Source of the DNA: Terriglobia bacterium
GTDB lineage: Bacteria; Acidobacteriota; Terriglobia; Terriglobales; Acidobacteriaceae
Assembly: GCA_020072645.1 (NCBI GenBank)
Contig: JAIQGK010000012.1
Location: 124,001-188,000, forward strand
DNA length: 64,000 nucleotides
Direction: 5' to 3'
This document shows positions 31,694 to 41,459 of the stretch, in pieces. A model generated the notes under the pieces. The model saw only the letters and a list, made by a program, of their open reading frames with translations. It did no database searches and was not told the DNA's origin. Position 1 is the first letter of the stretch. Each line of letters opens with the position of its first letter. Made by a program: the position numbers and the translations under genes.

Positions 31694-32632
31694 ATGTTTC
31701 GCAGGTTATGCGTCGCGATCTGCCTTGTTATGTTGGCTCTTCCTCTTATAGCTGGCGAGAAGAGCAGAGACGAACAGCTTTCTGTTCTTTTTGTCCTGAT
31801 CGATCAAGCTGACGAGATGGTCGTCTACACCGAAGGATTCAAGCGCGAATTTGCCATTTACCATTCATCGAGCCGTAAGGACTTTGAAGACCTAAAGTCT
31901 GCCATAACTCTCAAGCATAAGGGGGGCCCTTTTGTTTGTGCCTGCATGGACGGTCCCGAGATTGCCCTGTTGAAGAATAAAAAAGAAATCGCCTCGGTGT
32001 GGAATCATGAAGGAAGCGCGATAGGCAGCTCTGTTTGGAAAGGGGATTGGCAGAACAGCGATGCAAATCGCTGGCTACGCTGGTTCGACAACCGCGGCAT
32101 GACGAGCGCGCGAAAATTTTTTAATGAGACGCAGGCCGACGCCAGAAGGACGATCGTTGACGAGAAGCGTTGGCTCAGGGCAATGCCCTCCAGCCTGAAA
32201 CCTCTATGGTCAAACGCGGTGAGTCAGTACAACCCACCTGACAAATTCCCGGATCTGAAACCTCTTAACGCCGCACTGCTAAAGCAATACCCCAATGCGT
32301 ATGATCGGATCCGTGCGCTCATGGCTTGGTTCGGCTCTGGTGCGGGACCATGGTCGGGGTTCCCGGGATATGAGCAGATTGCTGAAAAACTGCTGCGCCA
32401 GTATCCGACTGCGGAGTTGATTGGAGCGGCGGAGAGTAGAAATTTAAGTGATCAAGAACTCGAAGGCGCGGCACGAATCTTGGGCAACTGGACACCCGTT
32501 CCAGACGACACTCCCATCCCGGCTCAATTGCGCCAGAAGCTATTGGAACATTGTCTGAAGAGTAAAGATCAAGATAAGGTCGAGCGCGCTAGAAAAGCGT
32601 TTTCAACGCCCGATGCCTTCAACCCATCGTGA
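31694..32632 (+). CDS. Exported hypothetical protein
   Basis: The 312-residue precursor has a signal peptide (RRLCVAICLVMLALPLIAG). The first 100 mature residues have alternating strands (LFVLIDQADEMVVYTEGFKR, DLKSAITLK, FVCACMDGPEIALLKNKKEI). The C-terminal half is helical (KPLNAALLKQYPNAYDRIRA, AEKLLRQYPTAELIGAAE). The CAC pair could be metal- or disulfide-linked. It is convergent with the polysaccharide deacetylase gene and directly abuts it, with no spacer. I do not recognise the family. Confidence 0.65.
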   Translation: MFRRLCVAICLVMLALPLIAGEKSRDEQLSVLFVLIDQADEMVVYTEGFKREFAIYHSSSRKDFEDLKSAITLKHKGGPFVCACMDGPEIALLKNKKEIASVWNHEGSAIGSSVWKGDWQNSDANRWLRWFDNRGMTSARKFFNETQADARRTIVDEKRWLRAMPSSLKPLWSNAVSQYNPPDKFPDLKPLNAALLKQYPNAYDRIRALMAWFGSGAGPWSGFPGYEQIAEKLLRQYPTAELIGAAESRNLSDQELEGAARILGNWTPVPDDTPIPAQLRQKLLEHCLKSKDQDKVERARKAFSTPDAFNPS

Positions 32633-33625
32633 TTAACGGCTCAACGCTGCAACCCTCGTCGGACGCATCACCGCCGCCTGCTGCTTCGCCGTCTCATCGC
32701 GTTTTGACTCAACCAGCTTCATGTACTCAGTCAGCGTAACGAAGCGATATCCCCGCGCTTTAAGATCGCTGATCAACCGCGGCATGATGGCGGCCGTGGT
32801 TGAAAGTTCATGGAACGCCAGAATGTGCGTGAACGTTCCTTTTCTCTCGCGCTGCTCTATCTGCTGTAAAACTGCGTCCGGCAGAGATGGCTTAGGACAT
32901 CCCACAGCTTTGCCGGCGCAAAGATAGTCAAGCGAGTTCACGTCGCGCAGTGGCATGGGATTTTCTTGCGAAATGGTCAGCACGCGATACCCCTGTTTCT
33001 GTAGGTCGCGCCGCGCGTCATCGGTCAGGATCCAGTCTGGAGGACGGACGTACTTAGGCTGCGTGCCGGTAACGGCCTTGATGGCCTGCGCTCCGCGATC
33101 CACGTCATGCATGACCCACTGCTCGCCATTTTTCTTTTCTGCGCTGCTCAGTTCCAGGTGGCTGTAGGTGTGGTTTTCCAGCTCATGGCCGCGCCGGATC
33201 AAACGCTCCGCTGCGTCAAGGCAGCTAACGCCGATATCTTCTTCATGCCTGGGTTCTCCCCATGTCTTGGGAGTAAGCCGCCAGCCGACCACAAAAAACG
33301 TCGCCTTTACGCCATTCTGGTCGAGGATATCCACCAGGCCCGGACCGCGATTGCTCTCCTTGCTGCCGAACAGAACATAGGGCCGGGGGCCATCGTCAAA
33401 CGTAAGCGCGATCAGCTTGTTACCGTGGAAAGCGGAAGTCGTGTCCGCGACTGGCCGGATCGTGGCCAAAGGCGTTTCTTTGGACATCACGCCACCGACG
33501 ACCGTATGGGCGGCCGCAGTAGATGAGTTATTAATGCTGGCGCCGACACTGAGAGAATGCGTGCCGCTACATGCGCTGAGCACACTGAGAGCGGCAATTG
33601 ATAACAAGAATCTGACGTAGCGCAT
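32633..33625 (-). CDS. Polysaccharide deacetylase (NodB homology) lipoprotein
   Basis: This 330-residue enzyme starts at the ATG at 33625, which gives a lipoprotein signal (YVRFLLSIAALSVLSAC) with lipobox LSAC; GGGGTG precedes it. NodB motifs are intact: ALTFDDGPRP (catalytic and metal aspartates), NHTYSH (zinc histidines), VRPPDW (arginine loop) and a late LAFHEL. Carbohydrate esterase family 4 enzymes remove N-acetyl groups from chitin-like polymers or peptidoglycan. The lipid anchor places this one in the periplasm or at the outer membrane. Several insertions (such as PYVLFGSKESNRGPG) lie between motifs. Confidence 0.9.
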   Translation of the reverse strand: MRYVRFLLSIAALSVLSACSGTHSLSVGASINNSSTAAAHTVVGGVMSKETPLATIRPVADTTSAFHGNKLIALTFDDGPRPYVLFGSKESNRGPGLVDILDQNGVKATFFVVGWRLTPKTWGEPRHEEDIGVSCLDAAERLIRRGHELENHTYSHLELSSAEKKNGEQWVMHDVDRGAQAIKAVTGTQPKYVRPPDWILTDDARRDLQKQGYRVLTISQENPMPLRDVNSLDYLCAGKAVGCPKPSLPDAVLQQIEQRERKGTFTHILAFHELSTTAAIMPRLISDLKARGYRFVTLTEYMKLVESKRDETAKQQAAVMRPTRVAALSR

Positions 33626-34174
33626 CAAGATCACCCCGACCGGGCCGGGTTCATTCCCGGAAAACGGTCCAACTGCAAAGCTTTTGCGGGGAGACGGATG
33701 ACACACGAAGCGGCACTTGGCAGATCGTTAGCTAATTTTTATCATGAGCAAGTTTTGCTGGTTAGAGTCCAAAGGTCTTTGACCAAGGTAATCATGCGCA
33801 AGGCTGGATTGCCGGAGCAGTAGGCGAGTATTGAAATAAGTCCAGCAAATCTCACCGCCGCTTGATGCGAAGAGATGATGCGACGGAACGGCGCTTCATC
33901 GGGCGAAAACGGCCGTTCATCCGCAAAGAGTGATCCAGGCGATCCCGAAGAAGCAATCCGCGGAAATGTTTTGATCGGGCAGATAACGCCTTTGATGCGC
34001 TACAGAGGCAAGACCAGAAAACCAGATATAATGGATAAGGACAATGAATACGCTGGGAAGCAGAGTCGCGATCCGTTGATGCGAGGATAGTGAAACGCAG
34101 CGCGAAGCCGGTTGTTGGATTTGCCAGCGCGCATCAAGCCCACATTTTTTCGCAATAATCCCTTTGGAGCCTAG
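33626..34174. other. 549-base intergenic region without a supported gene
   Basis: The gap separates the divergent deacetylase and glutamate dehydrogenase genes. Two 20-base GATGCGACGG/GGCCGTTCATCC-type segments near 33880-33930 resemble each other weakly, but I see no clear promoter, RNA fold or coding ORF. The 71-codon ORF here lacks coding character. Confidence 0.4.
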
Positions 34175-35440
34175 ATGAAAACAGTATCGCTTGAGCAGGA
34201 GCTGAATCCCTGGGAGGCACAGGCAGCTCGGTTTGATTTTGCCGCACAGAAACTTAACCTGGATGATGGATTGTGGAAGATCCTGCGCTATCCGCAGCGC
34301 GAAATTATTGTGCACATACCGGTGGCCATGGATAACGGCACGCTGGAAGTGTTTACCGGCTTTCGCGTGCAGCACTCTATTGCGCGCGGCCCCGCGAAGG
34401 GCGGCGTGAGGTATTCACCGGACGTTACGCTGGATGAAGTGCGCGCCCTGGCTAGCTGGATGACATGGAAATGCGCAGTCGTGAACATTCCTTTTGGCGG
34501 CGCCAAGGGCGGGATTATTGTTGATCCCAAGAAGATGAGCCAGTCAGAGCTGGAGAAGATGACTCGCCGTTATACCGCCGAGCTGATTGAGTTCCTGGGC
34601 CCGGAAAAAGATGTACCTGCCCCTGACGTCAACACCAACGAACAGACAATGGCGTGGATGATGGACACGTACTCCATGCACATGCGCCAGACTGTGACGG
34701 CGGTTGTTACTGGCAAACCAATCAACATCGGCGGATCACGTGGACGGCGTGAAGCCACAGGCCGCGGCGTGATGATCAATTGCGATGAAGCTCTCCGCAA
34801 ATTTGAAATGAGCCGCGAATCCACGCGCGTGATCATTCAGGGCTTCGGCAACGTAGGCTCCAACGCGGCCAAGCTGATGCAGGACGCCGGTTATAAAATC
34901 GTTGGCATCGCTGAATACGATGGCGGCTTGTTCAATCGTACTGGCATCAACATTGATGCGCTGCTGCAGCATCGCGATCGCAACAAGACAATCGTCGGCT
35001 TCCCCGGCGCTGACGCCGCTGATCCCCGTGAGCTCCTGCTGGCCGACTGCGAAATCCTCATCCCCGCCGCCACTGAAAACGTTATCACCAGCCAGAACGC
35101 GGCAGGCATCAAGGCAAAGATTATCTGCGAAGGCGCAAACGGTCCCACTACGGCCGCCGCGGATGAAATCCTGGCCGACAAAAAAGTCTTCGTCATTCCA
35201 GACATTCTTGCCAACGCCGGCGGCGTTACTGCGTCGTATTTTGAGTGGGTGCAGGACCGTCAGGGATATTTCTGGAAGGAGTCCGCTGTGAATGAGCAGC
35301 TTGAGTTCATCCTGCGTGAGGCCTTTGAGGATGTGGTTCACTTCTCTGACACACATGGCGTCAACAATCGCATTGCGGCATACATGCTGGCCATTTCGCG
35401 GGTAGCTCACACTATCAAGCTGCGTGGTATTTACGCGTAA
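34175..35440 (+). CDS. gdhA: Glutamate dehydrogenase (hexameric type)
   Basis: This 421-residue enzyme interconverts glutamate and 2-oxoglutarate plus ammonia using NAD(P). The substrate domain shows [11 protein letters not shown] (about 72-82) and the catalytic lysine loop PFGGAKGGI (106-114, K111). [19 protein letters not shown] follows. The dinucleotide domain shows [14 protein letters not shown], and CEGANGPTT lies further on. Length and motifs fit the 420-residue GDH class shared by archaea and many bacteria. Coenzyme preference cannot be fixed by eye. GGAG lies five bases before the ATG. A shared bidirectional terminator follows. Confidence 0.95.
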   Translation: MKTVSLEQELNPWEAQAARFDFAAQKLNLDDGLWKILRYPQREIIVHIPVAMDNGTLEVFTGFRVQHSIARGPAKGGVRYSPDVTLDEVRALASWMTWKCAVVNIPFGGAKGGIIVDPKKMSQSELEKMTRRYTAELIEFLGPEKDVPAPDVNTNEQTMAWMMDTYSMHMRQTVTAVVTGKPINIGGSRGRREATGRGVMINCDEALRKFEMSRESTRVIIQGFGNVGSNAAKLMQDAGYKIVGIAEYDGGLFNRTGINIDALLQHRDRNKTIVGFPGADAADPRELLLADCEILIPAATENVITSQNAAGIKAKIICEGANGPTTAAADEILADKKVFVIPDILANAGGVTASYFEWVQDRQGYFWKESAVNEQLEFILREAFEDVVHFSDTHGVNNRIAAYMLAISRVAHTIKLRGIYA

Positions 35441-35479
35441 GAAATCCGCAAAGCAATCTGCATAGCAATGCTCAGCAAA

Positions 35480-35506
35480 AAAGGCCGCGATCCTCTCGCG
35501 GCCTTT
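35480..35506. terminator. Bidirectional intrinsic terminator between gdh and the H1-like gene
   Basis: AAAGGCCGCGA and TCGCGGCCTTT form an 11-pair perfect stem with a five-base loop. In the minus direction it is followed by TTTT, ideal for the H1-like gene. In the plus direction it is followed by CTCATT and can serve gdh. Confidence 0.8.
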
Positions 35507-35535
35507 CTCATTGACCTCAATTGTTCTTGCCGGAC

Positions 35536-35964
35536 TTATTTCTTTTTCTTGGCCTTTTTCTTTGCGCCGCCTTTTTTCTTGGCAGCTTTTTTCGGGGCTT
35601 TCTTCCCCCGCGATCCGCCGCCGCCTTTTTTGCCGGCGCTCTTCTTCGCGCTCTTTTTCTTGGCCGCTTTCTTTTTTGCGGCAGGTTTTTTCTTGGCAGC
35701 TTTTTTCGCCGCTGGTTTTTTCTTTGCGCCGCCGCCACCGCCTCCGCCGCTTCTGCGGGCCGGAGCCGGAGCGCTTACTGGTGCTGGCGCTTCGCCGCCC
35801 ATCGGCTCTTCAGCCCCGCCGCCGGTTTCGGCGCCAATGGATTCTTCTTCTTCTTCGTCATAATCCTCTTCGGTTGCGCTGCTGCCGTAGCCGCCGGCTT
35901 CGCCGTATTCATCGTCCATGTCGTCCTCATGTCTTGCCTTGAGGGTCTCATCGTAAAAGCTCAT
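35536..35964 (-). CDS. Histone H1-like Lys/Ala-rich protein with an acidic N-terminus
   Basis: The 142-residue product has three zones. Residues 1-45 are strongly acidic (DDMDDEYGEAGGYG and EEDYDEEEEES). Residues 46-80 are a Gly/Pro/Ala linker with seven glycines in a row. Residues 81-142 are a basic tail of KKKPAAKKAAKK-type repeats ending in KKKK. The tail resembles histone H1 C-terminal domains and bacterial H1-like nucleoid proteins. The acidic head may compete with DNA or bind a basic partner. It has an isolated promoter and a strong terminator. DNA or RNA binding is inferred from charge. Repeat content makes it easy to miscall, but the ATG and terminator frame it well. Confidence 0.75.
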   Translation of the reverse strand: MSFYDETLKARHEDDMDDEYGEAGGYGSSATEEDYDEEEEESIGAETGGGAEEPMGGEAPAPVSAPAPARRSGGGGGGGAKKKPAAKKAAKKKPAAKKKAAKKKSAKKSAGKKGGGGSRGKKAPKKAAKKKGGAKKKAKKKK

Positions 35965-36097
35965 GTTTCCTCCAGAAAATTAGGGCTGGAAAGCGCACAG
36001 CAAAACAAAAAGTTAACAGGCGCGGATTATATCAAGCCCGAGGAATTGCTTGTCAACATTCGCACAGCAAATGTGGAATCTCTGGGATTTTTATTGC

Positions 36098-37900
36098 TTA
36101 TTCGCTCTTGGCGTTGAGTGCGGTCTTCTCTTTGGCTGCGGCAGCGGCGCTCGATTTCGGCTTTGTCGTTGCGTGTGCCGTCTTTTTGCGCCGTCGCGCG
36201 GGCGTTTTATCGGCCTCGCCCGGCACCAGCGGCTTATATACGATCAACACCCGCCCATGGCGCAAGTCATTTCCTTTCAGTCGGTTCCAGCGTCTCAACC
36301 GATCCGGAGGAACGCCGAAATCCTCGGCCACCGTGAGCACTGTGTCACCCGTGTGCGTCTTGTAGTGTGAGGCATAGCGTGAGTAGACGATCTTGCCATT
36401 GGCCCCGGCACCATTCACCGGGATCACCAATTTGGCTTCCGCGGCCAGCGGCCCTGGCTGCAGGTTGTTGGCCTGTGCAATGGCCCGTTCCGTCGTGCGA
36501 TATTTGCGCGCAACGCCCGCCAGCGTGTCTCCCGGCTGCACTTTGTAGTATCGCCACGCCACCCGCTTTTCTACCGGAATCGTCGCTATGGCGGCTTCGT
36601 ATTTGTCTTTTGTCCCCAGCGGCAGCCGCAGCTCAAATGGCTGGTCCTTGGGCGTTGTGCGGCGCAGCAGGCTGGGGTTTAGATCGATCATCTGCTCTAC
36701 CGGTACGTCCACGCATTCCGCCACCAGCCGCAGGTCCACCGGATAGTTGACCTTGACCACGTCATATTGCATGGGCGGGTCAGGCTGCACGGCGTCCAGC
36801 CCATATTGCGCTGGATTCTTTGACATGATGGTCATGGCCAGAATAATCGGGACGTAATTCTTGGTTTCCGCCGGCAGCACGTTGCGCTTGTAAAGCTCCC
36901 AGAAATCGGCATATCCCGTGCGCCGGACGGCCTGTTGCACATTCCCAGGCCCGGAGTTATACGCAGCCATGGCCAGGTACCAGTCGCCAAACTGGTTGTA
37001 GAGATCGTGCAGATGGCGTGCCGCGGCGCGCGTCGCTTTTTCCGGGTCCTGCCGATCATCCACCCACCAGCTCCGCCGCAGTCCGTAGCCGACGCCTCGG
37101 CTGGCCATAAACTGCCACATGCCGCGCGCCCGTGCGCGTGAAAGCGCCAGGGGTTTGAATCCGGATTCAGCCTGCGCCAGGTAAATCAGGTCCTGGGGCA
37201 CGCCTTCTTCCTTGAAGATGCGCAGGATCATATCGCGATAACGCCCTGAGCGGACAAATGCTCCCTCAAATACACTGCGCCCATGTGTGGAAAAATAATT
37301 GATATAGCCCGCCACATACTCATTGATCATCAGCGGCAGGTCAGACTGCGTGGTCTTCAGGTCGGCTTCAGCTTTGGCCGTCACGCTGGCGTCAGCCGGA
37401 AACGTGACCTGGTTCGCTTCATCAATCGGGGCGGGTTCAGGCTGCTGTTCGGCAAAGCCATCGCCTTCTTTAAAGGCCACCATCTCCAGCTTGTTGATTT
37501 CCTCGGTAATCTTGTCGAATTCCGCCTGCAGCCGGTCGTCGGACTTTATGTCCACCGGCCCTTGCATCAGTATGTCCACGGCGTGGTTAAAGTCCTGCTT
37601 GGCTGCGTCCAGATGGCCGGCTTTATAGTCTTCCTGTCCTGCGGCCAGGGCTTTTTCCGCATCGGCAATCATGCCCGGGACCGGATCGGGTTTTTCCGGC
37701 TGTTGAGTCGGGACTGGCGTTTGTTCCAACGGAGTTTTCGATATAGAAACAGGCGTTGCTACCGTCTGCTGGATGCTGGGCGCTAGTGCCTGTGTAACCG
37801 GCTGCGCCGACTTCTTTGTGTCCTTGCTCTCGCACGCCACCAGCGAAATCAATCCAGCGGCGAGAACAATCATCTTTAAACGATTCAAGCAGCACTCCAT
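36098..37900 (-). CDS. Lytic transglycosylase lipoprotein with two LysM domains (MltD-like)
   Basis: The product of about 600 residues starts at ATG 37900 (or 37873) so that MIVLAAGLISLVAC is a lipoprotein signal. A Pro/Gln-rich linker and a helical region (about 70-185) precede the SLT domain. That domain has the catalytic glutamate in LAQAESGFKPLALS and the family motifs ARGMWQFM and MAAYNSGPGN (about 235-345). Two LysM domains follow, VQPGDTLAGVARKYRTTERA and THTGDTVLTVAEDFGVPPDR, which bind peptidoglycan. It cleaves murein glycan strands in the periplasm with formation of 1,6-anhydro ends. A long basic tail (TPARRRKKTAHATTKPKSSA) is unusual. Confidence 0.9.
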   Translation of the reverse strand: MECCLNRLKMIVLAAGLISLVACESKDTKKSAQPVTQALAPSIQQTVATPVSISKTPLEQTPVPTQQPEKPDPVPGMIADAEKALAAGQEDYKAGHLDAAKQDFNHAVDILMQGPVDIKSDDRLQAEFDKITEEINKLEMVAFKEGDGFAEQQPEPAPIDEANQVTFPADASVTAKAEADLKTTQSDLPLMINEYVAGYINYFSTHGRSVFEGAFVRSGRYRDMILRIFKEEGVPQDLIYLAQAESGFKPLALSRARARGMWQFMASRGVGYGLRRSWWVDDRQDPEKATRAAARHLHDLYNQFGDWYLAMAAYNSGPGNVQQAVRRTGYADFWELYKRNVLPAETKNYVPIILAMTIMSKNPAQYGLDAVQPDPPMQYDVVKVNYPVDLRLVAECVDVPVEQMIDLNPSLLRRTTPKDQPFELRLPLGTKDKYEAAIATIPVEKRVAWRYYKVQPGDTLAGVARKYRTTERAIAQANNLQPGPLAAEAKLVIPVNGAGANGKIVYSRYASHYKTHTGDTVLTVAEDFGVPPDRLRRWNRLKGNDLRHGRVLIVYKPLVPGEADKTPARRRKKTAHATTKPKSSAAAAAKEKTALNAKSE

Positions 37901-38196
37901 GTCGGCACGCGCCTTGCCCCTCAATCATACATTCCTGTTAGACGGGCTCCAGCGGCGCAAGGCAGCATCTGGTCCGTCGATCCTCGGGAACAAGCGCCTG
38001 AATCCATTGTCCCATGAATGCTCTTGAAAAGACTCCCAAAACAGGCACAACCGCAGGTTACGTTGGGTGAAGCACCTGAACACGCGCCCGGCTCTCCCGC
38101 GCGCCACCACGGCTGCAATAAGTCAGTTAATAGGGGCAACTCGGGATCAATTGAGAACGTCCATTCAGCAGCTCTGCTTCTCCTGGCCGAGGTCTT

Positions 38197-39281
38197 ATGC
38201 AATCGACTGTCTTCTTCAGCAGCACGGCTCGAATCTTGTTTTCATCAATAATGTTCCTGGCTGGTTGCGGCGGGTTGTCAAAAACAACTTTGCAATAAAT
38301 GCTTTTTCCGCGAACTCCAACGGGCAACTCACGCCCGTTCCGGGTTCGCCTTTCCTAGCGAACGTGGAGGCTATCGCGGCAAATGGAAAGTATCTGTTTG
38401 GTACTGACGGGAGCAGCATCAATTCGTTCTCTATCGCTTCCAACGGGGCGCTTACCCAGGTCTCATCCATTAACGGCCTGCAATTCAATCCACATGGCGG
38501 GCTTTCTAATCTGTTCCTGGATCGTACCGGCACAACTTTGTACTCTGTACACTCTCTTATCGATGGCGCAAATGACGGCTATGAGTCGTACAGCGTTGAC
38601 CACTCCACCGGAGCCCTGAGTTACCTCGGCGCTACATTCACCGGCTGCTGCGGCGACGGGCCCTTGAGCTTCATGGAAAACAATCTCTATGGATACACCA
38701 CGAGTTGTTTTCACGGTTTTTCGGAGATATCGAGGTTCAAGCGGAATAACGATGGAACCCTTACCCCTTCTGGCGGTGCGATTGATTTTCCGGATCCCAA
38801 CCATCTTTGTCCCGGGATGGTGGCAGCAGGCCCTACCAGTAACTTGGCCGTCTCTTTCGGCGCTGATGCCGGTCCCGGCGTTCCACCGCAAGACAGCGGC
38901 GTAGTGCTCGCGGTATACACCGTTGATGGTTCCGGAAGTTTGACCACGAACAGCACGGTTGCGAATATGCCGCAGACTGCTGTCGGCACGAACATCGTCA
39001 TGTCGCCGTCGGGAAAATTCCTTGCTGTAGGGGGAAGTTCAGGTTTAGAGGTATTTCACTTCAATGGAGCTGACCCGATTACGCTGTTTACTGGGCTACT
39101 GATGAACGATCCGGTAGACCAGATCAGTTGGGACAATGGCAATAACTTTTACGCGATAAGTCGGTCCACCAGCAAACTGTCAGTATTTACGGTGCCTGCC
39201 ACGAGCGTAACTCAGGCTTCCGGCTCACCCTACACAATAATCAACCCGACGGCCGTTGTCGTTGTACCCAGAACTCCGTAG
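38197..39281 (+). pseudogene. Beta-propeller (lactonase-like) lipoprotein interrupted by a frameshift
   Basis: From ATG 38197 (with GAGG four bases upstream) one frame encodes a lipoprotein signal ending IMFLAGCGGLSK, then stops at 38293. The remaining about 330 residues lie in the -1 frame: AINAFSANSNGQLTPVPGSP, GALTQVSSI, TLYSVHSL, SGALSYLGA and so on, a YVTN/lactonase-type seven-blade pattern. Joining the frames at the run of five A (38280-38284) restores GCGGLSKNNFAINAF; six A would be in frame. Either one A was lost (pseudogene or sequencing error), or the run is a slippage switch. The open frame that runs upstream from 38067 has no signal peptide and is not credible as the N-terminus. 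Confidence 0.75.
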
Positions 39282-39659
39282 TGCGTTGCGCGACGATGAA
39301 GCGCGGACACGCCGCGGTGCGCGTTGCCTTTTCTCTCTCCTTTTCCGTCAAGGAGAAGACCAGCCCCTCCAGAGTTCCGGCGTCTTTATCTGATTGAGAG
39401 CAGCGATTCTCTATTTTGGTGCGTACAGGTAACAGGCGATAGGTTTGCTCGTGCGTCTTGAAGCATGAAAAAATCAATCTCGTCGCCATTCCCGCTTCAC
39501 AGGTACTCTAGTTTCCCCAACCCCTTGCTTTTTCTTTACATTCCGGGTACCTCCTTCATAAACTAGCCTTACTCTTTCCGTGAAGTTTTCAGGAATCCCG
39601 GTAAACTTGGGACAGGTATTTTGTCCCTTTTTCCGGTTTCCGGCCGGGAAACGGGCTCG

Positions 39660-41459
39660 ATGGGCGCCATTAGCGTGATAAAGACAAAGGTACAGGGCAA
39701 GAACTACGTAAATGCGTTTGCCAGCGCCGTGGCAGCGCTCAGCCGCGCCGGAGAAGATCTTACCGCCCGCGTGCTGGAAATGCTGGTCAGTGACTTTGAC
39801 GCTGCCCGCGCCGAGCTCTGGCTGTGGGACGCATCTTCCGGCTCCTGTTATCTCACGCACGCGCAGGGCACGGCTGCCACGCATCGGCTTGACTATGCCG
39901 CCGCCGGCGCCGGAGCCGTTGGCAAAATCGCCCATAACAAAACGACAATCGAAAATATTGTGCTTTCAACCTTTGGCGGTGACGATCTGGAATTTTCCCG
40001 CCAGACCGGATTGACGCACATCTCCGGATATCCTCTGCTGGCCGCCGGACAACTCGCCGGCGTGCTGGCCATTTATACGACCTCTGAAGCCCCTGAAGAC
40101 CTGCTGCTGTGGTGGCGACTGTACTCTGAGATGAGCGCGGCTAAGCTCAACAACGTGCTGGCCACGCAGGAGAAAGACAAGCGCATCAACCAGCTTTCCC
40201 TGCTCTTTGAAGCCACGCGCATGCTCAACTCCACGCTCGATCTTCCTGAGCTGCTGGAGCTGATCCTGAAGATCGCTCGGACTGAGGTAAAAGCCGAGCG
40301 CGGCACCGTCTTTCTGGCCGACAACAAGCGCAAAGAGCTGTGGTCCATCGCGGCGTCCGGGCTCGACCACCAGGAAATCCGCATTCCCTTCGGCAAGAGC
40401 ATTGCCGGGCAGGTGGCCATCTCTGGCGAACTCGTCAACACCGATGACGCTTACAGCCTCGAGGCATTCGACCCAAGTCTTGATCAGCGGTTGAATTATC
40501 GCACCAAGTCGCTGCTCAGTCTGCCCATCAAGCACCATTCCGGTGAGATCGTTGGCGTGCTGCAACTGCTCAACGCGCAGAGCGGCGCGTTTTCTCCCGA
40601 TGACGTAGGCTTTCTCAACAAGCTCTCTGGACACATGGCTATGGCGCTGGAAAACGCCCAGATGCATCGTGACACCATGGAAAAGCAGCGCATGGAGCGC
40701 GAGCTTTCGTTGGCGCGCAGCATCCAGCATCGTCTCCTGCCGGAAGCTCCGCCCGTGGTCCCGGGCTATGACATTGCTGTGCTCAGCGATTTCTGTTTTG
40801 ACGTTGCCGCCGACTATTACGACTTCATCAACCTCGGCCCGCAGTCGTTGCTTCTCGTTAGCGCCGAGGTCGAAGGCCACGGCGTTTCTTCAGCATTGAT
40901 CATGGCTAATCTTCAGGCCACGCTGCGCGCGCTGGTCATGCATCTGCACTCGCTGGAAGTGCTGGCATTCTCGCTGAATGAAATGCTTTACACCTATACC
41001 AAGTCAGGCAAGCATCTCAGCGTTTTTCTCGGTCTGGTCGACACCAGAAAAAACATTCTGCAATACGTGAACGCCGGACACGTTCCTCCCATCCTGGTGC
41101 GCGGCAAGACCGGTGAAATCAAACTGCTGGAAGAAGGCGGCACTGTGATTGGCTTGTTCCCGCAGGTTGATTACACCCGCGGATCAGTCAAGCTTGAAAA
41201 AGATGATGTGCTCGTCTGCTCCACCGACGGCATCCTGCATATCTCTGACGAGCAGAAACATCAATACGGCCCCAAGCGCCTGGCTGACTGTGTGCGCCGC
41301 AATCGCGAGCGCACCTCGCAGGGAATCGTGGATTCCGTGCTGGCCGAAGTCTCAGCCTATTCCACTGCCAGCATGAACGACGATGACAAGGTGCTCATCG
41401 TGTTCAAAGTCACTGCCGATAAAGAGCCCGCAGCCGAGGAAGCAAAAAGCACTCATTAA
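39660..41459 (+). CDS. GAF-domain PP2C/SpoIIE-type serine phosphatase (RsbU-like) with altered metal motifs
   Basis: This 599-residue cytoplasmic signalling protein has a GAF-like sensor at about 15-150 and a second GAF at about 180-345 (RINQLSLLFEATRMLNSTLD to ALENAQMH). A coiled linker (QRMERELSLARSIQHRLLPE) leads to a SpoIIE-type phosphatase domain (about 365-590). RsbU-type enzymes dephosphorylate anti-anti-sigma factors. Here GGDYYDF is AADYYDF, the metal-binding DVxGKG is EVEGHG, and TDGxxE is TDGILH, while NAGH and TDG persist. The protein may be weakly active or a binding pseudophosphatase. The ATG at 39660 is chosen over an upstream TTG. No sigma-regulator gene lies next to it. Confidence 0.85.
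   Translation: MGAISVIKTKVQGKNYVNAFASAVAALSRAGEDLTARVLEMLVSDFDAARAELWLWDASSGSCYLTHAQGTAATHRLDYAAAGAGAVGKIAHNKTTIENIVLSTFGGDDLEFSRQTGLTHISGYPLLAAGQLAGVLAIYTTSEAPEDLLLWWRLYSEMSAAKLNNVLATQEKDKRINQLSLLFEATRMLNSTLDLPELLELILKIARTEVKAERGTVFLADNKRKELWSIAASGLDHQEIRIPFGKSIAGQVAISGELVNTDDAYSLEAFDPSLDQRLNYRTKSLLSLPIKHHSGEIVGVLQLLNAQSGAFSPDDVGFLNKLSGHMAMALENAQMHRDTMEKQRMERELSLARSIQHRLLPEAPPVVPGYDIAVLSDFCFDVAADYYDFINLGPQSLLLVSAEVEGHGVSSALIMANLQATLRALVMHLHSLEVLAFSLNEMLYTYTKSGKHLSVFLGLVDTRKNILQYVNAGHVPPILVRGKTGEIKLLEEGGTVIGLFPQVDYTRGSVKLEKDDVLVCSTDGILHISDEQKHQYGPKRLADCVRRNRERTSQGIVDSVLAEVSAYSTASMNDDDKVLIVFKVTADKEPAAEEAKSTH

Noticed and set aside
33875-34090. A 71-codon plus-strand ORF between deacetylase and gdh
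   Set aside because: Its composition is unlike neighbouring proteins, it has no ribosome site, and the polar sequence has no regular secondary-structure pattern.
38067-38290. N-terminal extension of the propeller frame back to 38067
   Set aside because: Its residues are basic and lack any export signal. The neighbouring frame supplies a proper lipoprotein signal, so the extension is out-of-frame read-through.
39966-40880. A 304-codon minus-strand ORF opposite the phosphatase gene
   Set aside because: It overlaps the GAF and SpoIIE coding frame completely and lacks domain features.
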